A stretch of 64,000 nt of DNA from Siminovitchia fordii DSM 16014 = CIP 108821 (GCF_000374565.1 NZ_KB894686.1:124001-188000); one strand, 5' to 3'. Positions 50,076 through 57,318 are shown, counted from the stretch's first letter. Program-made: numbers and translations. The notes: generated by a model not told the origin, from the sequence alone.

Positions 50076-50507
50076 TCAGTCCTCTAATTCTCCAAATCCA
50101 TCGGCTTCTTCTTGATCATCTTCAAGGAGTATCTTTTTCATTTTATAGAGTTTGATTAGTTCTTTTATCTTTTGTTCTGGATTTGAGGCTAAGTCATGGA
50201 AGAGAACCGGGTTCTTCTTAAGTTCTTCAAAAAGTTTTAACTCTTCTGGAGAAAGGGTAATTTTTTGACCAGCAACAGTGACTTCATTATTTATTTCGTT
50301 ATTAACAGTTCTTCCAAGAAGATAATCAGTAGTTACATCAAATAGTTCTGCGAGTTTTTTCACTGAAGCAAGATCAGGCTCTCTTTTACTCGTTTCGCTC
50401 TCGTAATAACCATACGCTTGCCGTGTGATTCCCAACAAATTTGCGACATCCTGTTGTGTTAGTTTTTTATTTAACCTTAATTTTTTAAGTCGTTTTTGAA
50501 AACTCAT
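50076..50507 (-). CDS. CI/SknR-like XRE-family prophage repressor
   Basis: A 143-residue repressor. Residues 5-62 form an HTH_3 domain ('RLKKLRLNKKLTQQDVANLL', 'GITRQAYGYYESETSKREPD'); the C-terminal half is Lys/Glu-rich and may oligomerise. ATG 50507 is six bases after GAGGAG. It is divergent from a Cro-like gene, with four operator-like sites between them, and adjacent to the ImmA-like gene, so it should keep the prophage silent. Confidence 0.9.
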   Translation of the reverse strand: MSFQKRLKKLRLNKKLTQQDVANLLGITRQAYGYYESETSKREPDLASVKKLAELFDVTTDYLLGRTVNNEINNEVTVAGQKITLSPEELKLFEELKKNPVLFHDLASNPEQKIKELIKLYKMKKILLEDDQEEADGFGELED

Positions 50508-50540
50508 TTTTTTCTCCTCGCAAATCATCAATTAAGTAAT

Positions 50541-50568
50541 AGTATACAGCAACAAATAGTTGCGTAAA
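50541..50568 (-). promoter_or_regulatory. Repressor promoter (leftward)
   Basis: On the minus strand TTTACG (complement of 50563-50568) and TATACT (complement of 50541-50546) are 16 bases apart. Operator O1 fills the spacer. Confidence 0.65.
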
Positions 50569-50654
50569 TAAATAGAAACAAAAAATTGCGTTAAAGTGTT
50601 GACAGAAACAAATTGTTGCGTATAATGTTAATTAATAAAGCAACAAAACGTTTC
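50549..50654. promoter_or_regulatory. Four 15-bp operators O1-O4 of the prophage switch
   Basis: O1 GCAACAAATAGTTGC (50549-50563), O2 GAAACAAAAAATTGC (50575-50589), O3 GAAACAAATTGTTGC (50605-50619) and O4 GCAACAAAACGTTTC (50640-50654) fit the consensus G[CA]AAC-AAANN-[GA]TT[GT]C, an imperfect inverted repeat. O1 lies between the -35 and -10 of the leftward promoter and O3 between those of the rightward promoter. These are the likely binding sites of the repressor and Cro-like protein. Confidence 0.85.
50599..50626 (+). promoter_or_regulatory. Early promoter (rightward)
   Basis: TTGACA (50599-50604), 16 bases, TATAAT (50621-50626), full consensus boxes, with O3 in the spacer. It should drive the early operon from 50674 on. 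Confidence 0.88.
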
Positions 50655-50673
50655 GTTTGGAGGTGAACATTAG

Positions 50674-50901
50674 ATGAGAGATTGGCTTGCAACAGCAAGA
50701 AAAACAAAAAATTTTACTCATCAAGAAGTTGCAGACAAAGCCGGTATTAAACGACAATACTATGGCATGATAGAAAGCGGAGATCGTACACCAAGCGTTA
50801 CCATTGCAAAGAATATTTCCTCAGTTCTTGATGTTGATTGGACTCTTTTTTTTGAAAATCAAAGCAACAAAATGTTGCTAAATGAAAAAGAAGTCAGTTA
50901 G
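50674..50901 (+). CDS. Cro-like XRE-family regulator
   Basis: A 75-residue protein that is essentially one HTH_3 domain ('LATARKTKNFTHQEVADKAG', 'IKRQYYGMIESGDRTPSVTI'). ATG 50674 follows GGAGGTGAAC. First gene of the early operon and divergent from the repressor, as Cro is. It probably competes for the same operators. Confidence 0.88.
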   Translation: MRDWLATARKTKNFTHQEVADKAGIKRQYYGMIESGDRTPSVTIAKNISSVLDVDWTLFFENQSNKMLLNEKEVS

Positions 50902-50912
50902 GAGGTGACACC

Positions 50913-51065
50913 TTGAACTCCAATCAAAAACAAATGGTCACTGACCAATTAATCAAAGTTCTAGCAAACAACAACGTCACATTTTCCGAAGTACCTGAAG
51001 TGATAAAAAAACTGGAAGTTGAGCTTGACCTTCTATGCAAGCAGCAAGTTATTCAAAATCCATAA
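50913..51065 (+). CDS. Small early prophage protein
   Basis: A 50-residue soluble protein starting at TTG 50913 with AGGAGGTGACACC just upstream. It contains 'MVTDQLIKVLANNNVTFSEV' and is largely helical in appearance. It fits tightly between the Cro-like and antirepressor genes. No family recognised. Confidence 0.7.
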   Translation: MNSNQKQMVTDQLIKVLANNNVTFSEVPEVIKKLEVELDLLCKQQVIQNP

Positions 51066-51076
51066 AGGAGGTAACT

Positions 51077-51778
51077 ATGAATCATTTACAGCCAATCACT
51101 CAAAACGGACAACGTGTATTAACAACCGCGCAACTCGCTGAATCTTTTGGAGCGGATACTAAGATCATCAATAGAAATTTTCAGCGTAACTCTGAAAGGT
51201 ACACCCAAGGGAAGCATTATTTTTCCTTAACCGGAGAAGAGTTAAGGGAATTTAAAGGGTCACGTCAATTTGACGACAGCCTGAAATTTACATCCGTTTT
51301 ATATCTTTGGACTGAAAAAGGAGCTTGGCTACATGCAAAATCCCTGAATACCGATCGAGCTTGGGATGCCTATGAAATGTTAGTCGATGAATACTACCGT
51401 ATTAAAGAAAAAATCGTGCCATTGTCAAAGGACCAAGCATTAGTAACAGTTCTCAGAACGACGGCAGACCTTGTGGAGAGCCGTGATTCGATTATTAAAG
51501 AACAACATGAACTTCGAAAGCTAGTTTCACAAGTTGATCAAAAAGTAGATGAGCAAATCACCTTAGACCATGGTGAACAGCGACGACTACAAAAGGCAGT
51601 TGCAGCTAAAGTATACGAACTTTGCAACGATCCAGAAGAAAGGCCGAAATTGTTCCGTGAAATTTACCGGGAAATCAAAGATAGGTTTGCAGTAGCTTCC
51701 TACAAAGATGTGAAACGCAGAGAACTACAGTCGGCCATTCGCTACGTTGAAAACTGGATTCCAAGGAGAGTGAGCTGA
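51077..51778 (+). CDS. Phage antirepressor with ORF6N and ORF6C domains
   Basis: A 233-residue protein. The ORF6N domain spans about 1-105 ('VLTTAQLAESFGADTKIINR', 'GKHYFSLTGEELREFK', 'TSVLYLWTEKGAWLHAKSLN') and the ORF6C domain about 125-230 ('AAKVYELCNDPEERPKLFRE', 'FAVASYKDVKRRELQSA'). Such proteins counter repressors or regulate phage early genes. ATG 51077 follows AAAGGAGGTAAC; an open frame reaches back to 51035 without a site. Confidence 0.9.
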   Translation: MNHLQPITQNGQRVLTTAQLAESFGADTKIINRNFQRNSERYTQGKHYFSLTGEELREFKGSRQFDDSLKFTSVLYLWTEKGAWLHAKSLNTDRAWDAYEMLVDEYYRIKEKIVPLSKDQALVTVLRTTADLVESRDSIIKEQHELRKLVSQVDQKVDEQITLDHGEQRRLQKAVAAKVYELCNDPEERPKLFREIYREIKDRFAVASYKDVKRRELQSAIRYVENWIPRRVS

Positions 51779-51910
51779 TTGAAAAGAAAAATCACAATTA
51801 TTGAAGGTGAGCACTCACAGAAGGTTAAGAAGGCCGCTCAAAAGCGACTGATAGAGATTGCCAGGAAGTATGTCAAGAAGGGGAAAAATCCCCTGAAAAC
51901 TACATCTTAA
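51779..51910 (+). CDS. Small basic early protein
   Basis: A 43-residue very basic protein from TTG 51779, overlapping nothing but directly following the antirepressor stop; AAGGAGAG lies in the end of that gene. 'AAQKRLIEIARKYVKKGKN' suggests an amphipathic helix. Could bind nucleic acid; not recognised. Confidence 0.6.
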   Translation: MKRKITIIEGEHSQKVKKAAQKRLIEIARKYVKKGKNPLKTTS

Positions 51911-51993
51911 TACTAGTTTACTAGCCTTTGAAACAAATGTCTGTTCAACCTCGGAACATGTTCAGAATTTGAACATTCGAAGGAGGTGAAAAA

Positions 51994-52275
51994 TTGAAGG
52001 AGATGAAATTCGGTCCTCTATTAAGGAGTTGGAGGAAAGGGGCAGGTCTTACGCAAGAAGATATGGCAATTAAACTTAAAATATCGCGTCCAAACATATC
52101 GAAACTCGAAAGAGATCAAATTGAGTTAAAGGCCGCCGACTTAATCGGATGGTTTCAAGCTACTAATGCACCGGAAATTGCGGCGGCCATGTTATGTGGA
52201 GCAGACCTAACGGCGCTCACTGAAATCCTAACAAGAGTATCAACACTAATAGGAGGGTTCATTTTATGGATGTAA
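51994..52275 (+). CDS. XRE-family regulator, early operon
   Basis: A 93-residue HTH_3 protein ('LLRSWRKGAGLTQEDMAIKL', 'KISRPNISKLERDQIELKAA'). TTG 51994 follows AAGGAGGTGAAAAA. The C-terminus turns hydrophobic ('VSTLIGGFILWM'). It overlaps the next gene by ten bases. Third HTH regulator in the cluster; target unknown. Confidence 0.82.
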   Translation: MKEMKFGPLLRSWRKGAGLTQEDMAIKLKISRPNISKLERDQIELKAADLIGWFQATNAPEIAAAMLCGADLTALTEILTRVSTLIGGFILWM

Positions 52276-52538
52276 AAAGTTTTTTGACTGAGGATTACCA
52301 CGCTGCATTTAAAGAAACAACCTGCATTATGGATTGTATTTATGTTATGCGGAACGAACTGGTTGAGGGAGATTTTGAGAGAGCTATCATCGCTACAGAG
52401 AACGCTCTGAGGTCCTTCAAAGAATTAAGAAAAATGCAGTTGGAAAAGGAAAAAATCAATGAATTGCAATTGATATTGCAAGAAGCAGAGAAGTCAGGAA
52501 TGGGGATTGTCGTCATACAGGGGTTACTCAATGGATAA
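52266..52538 (+). CDS. Hypothetical early prophage protein
   Basis: A 90-residue helical protein ('FERAIIATENALRSFKELRK', 'INELQLILQEAEKSGMG'). AGGAGG precedes ATG 52266. Position between the XRE gene and the YqaI-like gene corresponds to YqaH of skin, though sequence similarity is not established here. Confidence 0.7.
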   Translation: MDVKSFLTEDYHAAFKETTCIMDCIYVMRNELVEGDFERAIIATENALRSFKELRKMQLEKEKINELQLILQEAEKSGMGIVVIQGLLNG

Positions 52539-52656
52539 CTGGTGGACAGCCTTAATAATGTGGGGGATACCGTTCATCATTCTATCACTCTACTGTATTA
52601 CAACTTTCATCATCAACGAAAGGAGATCAGAAAGTGGAACTAAGACAAGAAATTGA
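52531..52656 (+). CDS. Small single-span membrane protein
   Basis: A 41-residue protein starting at ATG 52531, overlapping the previous stop by eight bases and running into the next gene. One hydrophobic segment covers residues 4-26 ('WWTALIMWGIPFIILSLYCI') followed by a basic tail. No clear ribosome binding site, so translation may depend on coupling. Confidence 0.55.
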   Translation: MDNWWTALIMWGIPFIILSLYCITTFIINERRSESGTKTRN

Positions 52657-52840
52657 AAATTCGATGGTGGTTGATAGTCATTGGAATGATCATGAAAAGC
52701 ATTGGGGCACAGATGCCATGGGTGATGAAATTCTTGAAGGGGACTCAATTATTGAAATTGATGATGATGTGATATTGGAAGAAAACCTGGAGGACTTTCT
52801 CATTGAACATCTTGGAGCAAGGTTCACTTTGGCAAAATAA
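52634..52840 (+). CDS. YqaI family protein
   Basis: A 68-residue acidic protein. 'HWGTDAMGDEILEGDSIIEI' and 'ILEENLEDFLIEHLGARF' match the compact YqaI fold known from the B. subtilis skin element, including the 'G[DE]E...GD.I' and 'ENL..FL...LG' patterns. GTG 52634 follows AAAGGAGATC. It immediately precedes yqaJ here, as in skin. Function unknown. Confidence 0.78.
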   Translation: MELRQEIENSMVVDSHWNDHEKHWGTDAMGDEILEGDSIIEIDDDVILEENLEDFLIEHLGARFTLAK

Positions 52841-52938
52841 AAGACCCCTGTTGCAGCAGAGGTCCCAAGCAATCTTTATAACATTGTTGACACTGGCATT
52901 ATATCACACAGGTGTAATGGCGGTAAAGGAGGATAAAA

Positions 52939-53871
52939 ATGCAAGCGGAAATTCTGATGATGACAAATGATATGTCTCGTAAGGAATGGCTTAAAGCGAG
53001 AAAGAAAGGCGTTGGCGGTTCAGATGCAGCTGCCATAGTTGGTTTGAATAAATGGAAGTCACCTGTAGCTGTTTATCTTGAAAAAGTGGGACAGGCCCCG
53101 GAGGACGAAGCAGGGGAGGCAGCCTATTGGGGAAACGTCATGGAGGATATTGTAGCCCAAGAATTTGCGAAAAGAACCGGTATGAAGGTCCGAAAAAGGA
53201 ACGCCATACTAAAACACTCGGAGCATTCCTTTATGCTTGCCAACGTTGACAGGTTGATTGTGGGGGAAAGAGAAGGGCTGGAATGTAAGACAGCATCCGA
53301 ATACTTGAAAGACAGTTGGATGGATGATGAAGTCCCTGCAGCTTACTTGATTCAATGTCAGCACTATATGGCAGTCACAGGTTATGAAGCTTGGTGGATT
53401 GCGGTATTGGTTGGTGGTAACAAATTTATCTATAAGAAGGTGGATCGGGACGAGGAATTGATCCAGTACCTTATCGATATTGAAAAGAATTTTTGGGAAG
53501 AACATGTTCTCAAAGAAAACCCGCCAGCCTTTGACGGTTCGGATGCTTCGACTGAATTACTTAAAACTTTATATCCAGAGGCTATCCCGGAATCAGAAAT
53601 TACATTGCCACCTGATACTGAGAAACTTATTGATGCTCTAGATCAAGTAAATACCGAGTTGAAAGAACTGCAAATGCAGAAAAAAGAGTACGAGAACAAG
53701 GTCAAAGCCCTTATGGGAGAAAACGAAAAGGCGGTTGCTGGAGGTCGTATTGTCACATGGAAATCAATTACATCAAACAAATTTGATAGCAAACGCTTTT
53801 CAAAAGAATATCCGGAGCTTTATAACAAATTCACTAAACAATCAATCTACCGTAGATTTGCGGTCAAATAG
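52939..53871 (+). CDS. yqaJ: YqaJ family viral recombinase (exonuclease)
   Basis: A 310-residue lambda-exonuclease-type nuclease. 'GVGGSDAAAIVGLNKWKSP' near 27-45 is the YqaJ signature; 'FMLANVDRLI' gives the catalytic Asp and 'GLECKTASEY' the ExK pair near 113-122; 'IQCQHYMAVTGYEAWWIAVL' follows. The C-terminal third is coiled coil. It resects double-stranded ends 5' to 3' to feed the annealing protein encoded next. AAAGGAGG precedes ATG 52939. Confidence 0.94.
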   Translation: MQAEILMMTNDMSRKEWLKARKKGVGGSDAAAIVGLNKWKSPVAVYLEKVGQAPEDEAGEAAYWGNVMEDIVAQEFAKRTGMKVRKRNAILKHSEHSFMLANVDRLIVGEREGLECKTASEYLKDSWMDDEVPAAYLIQCQHYMAVTGYEAWWIAVLVGGNKFIYKKVDRDEELIQYLIDIEKNFWEEHVLKENPPAFDGSDASTELLKTLYPEAIPESEITLPPDTEKLIDALDQVNTELKELQMQKKEYENKVKALMGENEKAVAGGRIVTWKSITSNKFDSKRFSKEYPELYNKFTKQSIYRRFAVK

Positions 53872-53882
53872 GAGGATATTGA

Positions 53883-54692
53883 ATGGCAACTAACCAGGAC
53901 ATTAAAAATCAACTAGCAAACAAGGCTAACGGAAATAAACCGGCATCACCAGCTAATACAATTGCTGCTTACTTAAAGAAAATGGGGCCTGAAATTGAAA
54001 AGGCCCTTCCAAAACACATGGATGCTGACAGGCTTGCAAGAATTGCCCTCACAACAATTCGAACAACACCAAAGCTATTGGAGTGCAACATTTCATCTCT
54101 TATGGGAGCAGTAATGCAGTCGGCTCAATTAGGATTAGAGCCCGGATTAATCGGTCATTGCTACATCATCCCATACGGAAAAGAAGCCACTTTTATCATC
54201 GGTTACAAGGGCATGATTGATTTAGCCCGTAGGTCCGGACAAATTCAAAACATTTATGCTCATGCGGTATTTGAAAATGACGAATTCGATTATGCATTAG
54301 GGTTGCACCCCAAGTTAGAACATAAGCCAGCAGGATCAAACAGAGGGGAAATCATCGGAGCATATGCGGTGGCGCACTTTAAAGATGGTGGCTACCAATT
54401 TGAATACATGGCAAAAGAGGATATCGAAAAACGTAAAAGTCGGTCAGCTGCCGCAAGGTCCAAACATAGTCCTTGGGCAACAGATTACGAGGAAATGGCT
54501 AAGAAAACAGTAATCCGGCACATGTGGAAGTATTTGCCGATCAGTGTAGAGATCCAGCAACAGGCTATACAAGATGAAGTTGTACGGAAAGATGTTACTT
54601 CGGAGCCGGAGTTCATCGATATGGAAGATATGCCGGAGGTTGAGGAAGGTCAGAGTGAAGAATCAGAACAAGTAGAAGCTCCGTTTGATTGA
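53883..54692 (+). CDS. recT: RecT family single-strand annealing protein
   Basis: A 269-residue RecT. 'PKHMDADRLARIALTTIRTT' near 40-60, 'QSAQLGLEPGLIGHCYIIPY' near 80-99 and 'KKTVIRHMWKYLPISVEIQQ' near 205-224 are family hallmarks; the C-terminus is acidic. It works with the YqaJ nuclease in phage recombination and equals YqaK of skin. Eleven bases separate it from yqaJ. Confidence 0.96.
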   Translation: MATNQDIKNQLANKANGNKPASPANTIAAYLKKMGPEIEKALPKHMDADRLARIALTTIRTTPKLLECNISSLMGAVMQSAQLGLEPGLIGHCYIIPYGKEATFIIGYKGMIDLARRSGQIQNIYAHAVFENDEFDYALGLHPKLEHKPAGSNRGEIIGAYAVAHFKDGGYQFEYMAKEDIEKRKSRSAAARSKHSPWATDYEEMAKKTVIRHMWKYLPISVEIQQQAIQDEVVRKDVTSEPEFIDMEDMPEVEEGQSEESEQVEAPFD

Positions 54693-54726
54693 AAAAGGCA
54701 TCTCATTTTAAAAGGCAGGTGATTCG

Positions 54727-55605
54727 GTGCCTCACAGTTATCCATTTTACACTTACTCAGGATTGCTTACACCAAAGCATTATAAAAAGATCGGAAATGC
54801 TATTTGGTTGTTTTTATGGTGTATCAGTTCAACGACATCGGAAAAAGAGAAGGATGGCATTGTGTGGGGCATCGTAAAAGGGAACCAGCCCCACAAACTC
54901 TCGGATTTATCGGAGATATTCGGAGTTAATGAGAAGACCGTCAGAAGGTGGCTCGATGTACTAGAGCAGCATGGATACTTACGTATCACTCGGGCCCCTT
55001 ATGGGTTGGTTTTAACTGTCAGAAATTCAAAAAGAGGACATTTAAAGAGATTGGACAATAATGTCCAATCTGAAAATAGAGATCGGACAAAAATGTCCAA
55101 TCAGTCGGAGAGAGTGGACAAAAATGTCCATTCCAGATCGGACAAAAGTGTCCAATCTAATAAAGATATTATAAATACTACTATTACTACTACTAATAAA
55201 GATATTGACCCTGTCGATGCCATTGCTGAAAAATTCATCGACTTACGAACAATACAAGAAGGTCGTCCGGTTTATCCAAATGCAAAAGACTATGAAGCAA
55301 TCGCCCGGATTGTCGCCCGTGGTATGCCGTTGCCACAAACAATCAAATTGCTTGAGCAGTGTTTTAGCGAATATGCCGAACGTGAGCCGAACGGATCCAT
55401 AAAGGCATTCAGCTATTGCGAAAAATATATTGACGACCATTACGAAAAATTAAAAGCCAGGGATGATGCCCGACGGCTGGCAAAGAGGAGGATATCTGAG
55501 CATGGCAAGCCAGAACATAGCCGAGGTCCTGGAAAAACTCCGCCTAAGGACGAATCAATCACAGGAGGTCAAGTTGGACGAATCCGAAGAAGAAAAACAG
55601 TATGA
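54727..55605 (+). CDS. DnaD/YqaL-like replication initiator
   Basis: A 292-residue protein from GTG 54727. The N-terminus 'YPFYTYSGLLTPKHYKKIGN' and the winged helix 'LSDLSEIFGVNEKTVRRWLD' (about 65-84) are the DNA-binding part of phage replisome organisers; residues 165-255 look like a DnaD-like C-domain ('YEAIARIVARGMPLPQTIKL', 'IKAFSYCEKYIDDHYEKL'). In between, residues 108-145 are encoded by the iteron cluster. Its end overlaps the helicase-loader gene by 104 bases. Equivalent to YqaL of skin by order. Confidence 0.85.
   Translation: MPHSYPFYTYSGLLTPKHYKKIGNAIWLFLWCISSTTSEKEKDGIVWGIVKGNQPHKLSDLSEIFGVNEKTVRRWLDVLEQHGYLRITRAPYGLVLTVRNSKRGHLKRLDNNVQSENRDRTKMSNQSERVDKNVHSRSDKSVQSNKDIINTTITTTNKDIDPVDAIAEKFIDLRTIQEGRPVYPNAKDYEAIARIVARGMPLPQTIKLLEQCFSEYAEREPNGSIKAFSYCEKYIDDHYEKLKARDDARRLAKRRISEHGKPEHSRGPGKTPPKDESITGGQVGRIRRRKTV
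55053..55206 (+). other. Putative replication origin: four iterons plus AT-rich tract
   Basis: Four 14-bp palindromes GGACA-NNNN-TGTCC at 55053-55066, 55085-55098, 55116-55129 and 55140-55153 (start-to-start 32, 31, 24) lie inside the initiator gene and are followed by an A/T-only-like tract TATTATAAATACTACTATT to about 55206. Initiator-binding iterons beside an unwinding element within the initiator gene are typical of phage origins. Confidence 0.75.
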
Positions 55606-56305
55606 CTGCCCAAAATGTCAAGACCAACTTGGTTACATTCAGGGTGAATGGCCCAATGAAGTATGGATCAGGTGCAGCTGCATCGAATGGCGCCGGGCGC
55701 AACGCTTGATGAAATCGAGTGAAATTACGGAGGAATTTAAAAAACTAGGATTCAAAAACTTCAACACTAAGGGCAAACCACAAGTGATACAGGATGCCTA
55801 CGATTGTGCCCTTGAATATTTCCAGGAGTTTGATGCAATCAAGTGCCAACGGCAAAACAGTATTGCTTTACTCGGACAACCTGGGGCCGGCAAGACTCAT
55901 TTACTTACTGCGGTTGCAAACAACTTGATTAATAGATTACATGTACCGGTTCTCTACTTCCCATATGTTGAGGGCTTCAACGATTTGAAAGACGACTTCG
56001 ACAAACTGGAAGAAAAGGTGGAACGCATGAAAAAAGTGGATGTTCTGTTCATTGACGACCTATTCAAGCCGACCGGTAGGGAACGGAAACCGAGAGCCAC
56101 CGAATGGCAGATAGAGCAAATGTACGCGGTCGTTAACAACCGGTATTTAAATCACATGCCAATCATGGTGTCATCAGAACTGACGGTGGACGAGCTTTGC
56201 AATGTTGATGAAGCACTCGGGACTAGGATTTATCAAATGTGCAAGGACTTTACTGTAGTTATTAAAGGAGATCGAAAAATATTAAACCATCGATTGGAGG
56301 ATTAA
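55502..56305 (+). CDS. DnaC/DnaI-like helicase loader (YqaM)
   Basis: A 267-residue AAA+ ATPase. Residues 30-65 hold a four-Cys zinc site ('YDCPKCQDQLGYIQG', 'RCSCIEWRRAQ'). Walker A is 'LLGQPGAGKTHLLTAVANNL' near 122-141, Walker B 'VDVLFIDDLFKPTG' near 180-193. It should load the replicative helicase onto the origin together with the DnaD-like protein. ATG 55502 is about ten bases after GAGGAGG, so the gene starts 104 bases inside the previous one in another frame. Confidence 0.9.
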   Translation: MASQNIAEVLEKLRLRTNQSQEVKLDESEEEKQYDCPKCQDQLGYIQGEWPNEVWIRCSCIEWRRAQRLMKSSEITEEFKKLGFKNFNTKGKPQVIQDAYDCALEYFQEFDAIKCQRQNSIALLGQPGAGKTHLLTAVANNLINRLHVPVLYFPYVEGFNDLKDDFDKLEEKVERMKKVDVLFIDDLFKPTGRERKPRATEWQIEQMYAVVNNRYLNHMPIMVSSELTVDELCNVDEALGTRIYQMCKDFTVVIKGDRKILNHRLED

Positions 56306-56308
56306 CGC

Positions 56309-56485
56309 ATGTGTAACTTTTGTAACGGAACTCACGTGATGAAGGATGATAACGGACCATTGGCTTTTTTTGTAACCTGCCCGGTATGCGGACCAAAATC
56401 GGCGGAGGTCCTGGAAGCAGATCGAAAGGAACGATTAAGACGATTGGAAGAGGCTAGGGCGAAGTTTAAGAAGGAGGCGGTATAA
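56309..56485 (+). CDS. Small zinc-finger protein
   Basis: A 58-residue protein with two Cys pairs, 'MCNFCNGTHVM' and 'VTCPVCGPKSAE', then a charged helix ('RKERLRRLEEARAKFKKEAV'). Start three bases after the loader stop, with GGAGG upstream; its stop abuts the next start. Too short for a named family. Confidence 0.75.
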   Translation: MCNFCNGTHVMKDDNGPLAFFVTCPVCGPKSAEVLEADRKERLRRLEEARAKFKKEAV

Positions 56486-56677
56486 ATGGCTAAATTTCAA
56501 GTTTCAGAGAATGCTAAACGCAAATTTTATATTGATCAGCTGCTTGAAAAGGGATGGACTCATACAAAGGATGGTGTACCAGTCCATGACCTTCCATATG
56601 AGGAGCTCAGGGCAGAGGCGGTACTGATGTCATTTAGGGAAATTGATACGGAGTGTGAAGCAAATCAGTTCTTTTAG
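56486..56677 (+). CDS. Small hypothetical prophage protein
   Basis: A 63-residue protein whose ATG directly follows the previous stop, with AAGGAGG eight to ten bases upstream. 'KFYIDQLLEKGWTHTKDGVP' followed by 'LPYEELRAEAVLM' resembles the small basic proteins of the FbpA type in arrangement only. Function unknown. Confidence 0.7.
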   Translation: MAKFQVSENAKRKFYIDQLLEKGWTHTKDGVPVHDLPYEELRAEAVLMSFREIDTECEANQFF

Positions 56678-56687
56678 GAGGGTTAGC

Positions 56688-57098
56688 ATGGGACAGAGGA
56701 TGTCCGTAGCGGAGTACCGGAAGATCAAACGGAAACCGCGATCCAAGTATAAAAACCGAAAAAGAGAAATTGACGGAATCGTGTTCGATTCGGTCGCTGA
56801 AAGCAAATATTATGAGCAGCTGAAGTGGCTGGAGGCTAACAAGCAGATTCTCTTCTTCCGGATCCAACCTCGGTATCTTTTGCAGGAAGCGTTTGAGAAA
56901 GATGGAAAGACTCACAGAAAGATAGATTACATTGCGGACTTTGAAATACACCATAAGGACGGAACTATTGAAGTGGTGGACGTAAAGGGAGTTAAGACGG
57001 ACGTTTTCCGGATTAAGGAGAAGATGTTTCATAAAAGGTATCCGCATAAGCTGTCGATAGTTAAATACGAGAAGGGAAGATTTGAGGAAGTGAACTAA
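56688..57098 (+). CDS. DUF1064 nuclease (YqaN-like)
   Basis: A 136-residue protein. 'VFDSVAESKYYEQLKWLEAN' (Glu in first helix), 'RKIDYIADFEIHHKDG' and 'EVVDVKGVKTDVFRIKEKMF' show the E...D...[DE]xK order of a PD-(D/E)xK nuclease, as in DUF1064 proteins proposed to be Holliday-junction or replication nucleases. ATG 56688 follows AGGAGGG. Its stop codon is the base before the 3' end of the minus-strand tRNA-like RNA. Confidence 0.85.
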   Translation: MGQRMSVAEYRKIKRKPRSKYKNRKREIDGIVFDSVAESKYYEQLKWLEANKQILFFRIQPRYLLQEAFEKDGKTHRKIDYIADFEIHHKDGTIEVVDVKGVKTDVFRIKEKMFHKRYPHKLSIVKYEKGRFEEVN

Positions 57099-57296
57099 TG
57101 CCACTGACGGGATTCGAACCCGCACTCGTTTCCTAAGCATAGGCTAGGGGAGAACACGCTTCCCTACGGAATTTCACCGGCAGGAATTGCACCTGCCTCA
57201 GCTGTTTTTGCTTTTCGGTGCTTCTGAAACCCTTGCCTTGCGACCCGGGTGCACAATTGTTTTCCGGCGCTCTTCCCTTCTGGAGCTACAGTGGCA
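57099..57296 (-). ncRNA. tRNA-like structured RNA with large central insertion
   Basis: Read on the minus strand: acceptor TGCCACTG (57296-57289) pairs perfectly with CAGTGGCA (57106-57099); TA follows; a D-arm GCTC-CAGAAGGGAA-GAGC (57286-57269); and a T-arm GCGGG-TTCGAAT-CCCGT (57123-57107) stacks directly on the 8-bp acceptor. Between D- and T-arms lie about 145 bases instead of about 25. They contain CCTAG-CCTATGC-TTAGG (57148-57132, anticodon-arm-like, but no T33), a second T-loop-like hairpin GGCAGG-TGCAATT-CCTGCC, and TAGGG/CCCTA. No CCA is encoded. It does not fit tmRNA (no G3-U70, no tag frame) or a group I intron. Confidence 0.65.
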
Positions 57297-57312
57297 ATCT
57301 TAAAGTTCATTT

Positions 57313-57318
57313 ATTATA
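57313..57318 (-). promoter_or_regulatory. -10 box of the tRNA-like RNA
   Basis: TATAAT on the minus strand, 16 bases before the acceptor 5' end. The -35 region (ATTCCA, 17 bases upstream) is weak. Confidence 0.5.

Noticed and set aside
57099-57296. tmRNA or group I intron as identity of the tRNA-like RNA
   Set aside because: No G3-U70 pair, no encoded CCA, no recognisable tag reading frame ending in Ala-Ala, and no group I core sequences; the insert is too short for a usual group I intron.
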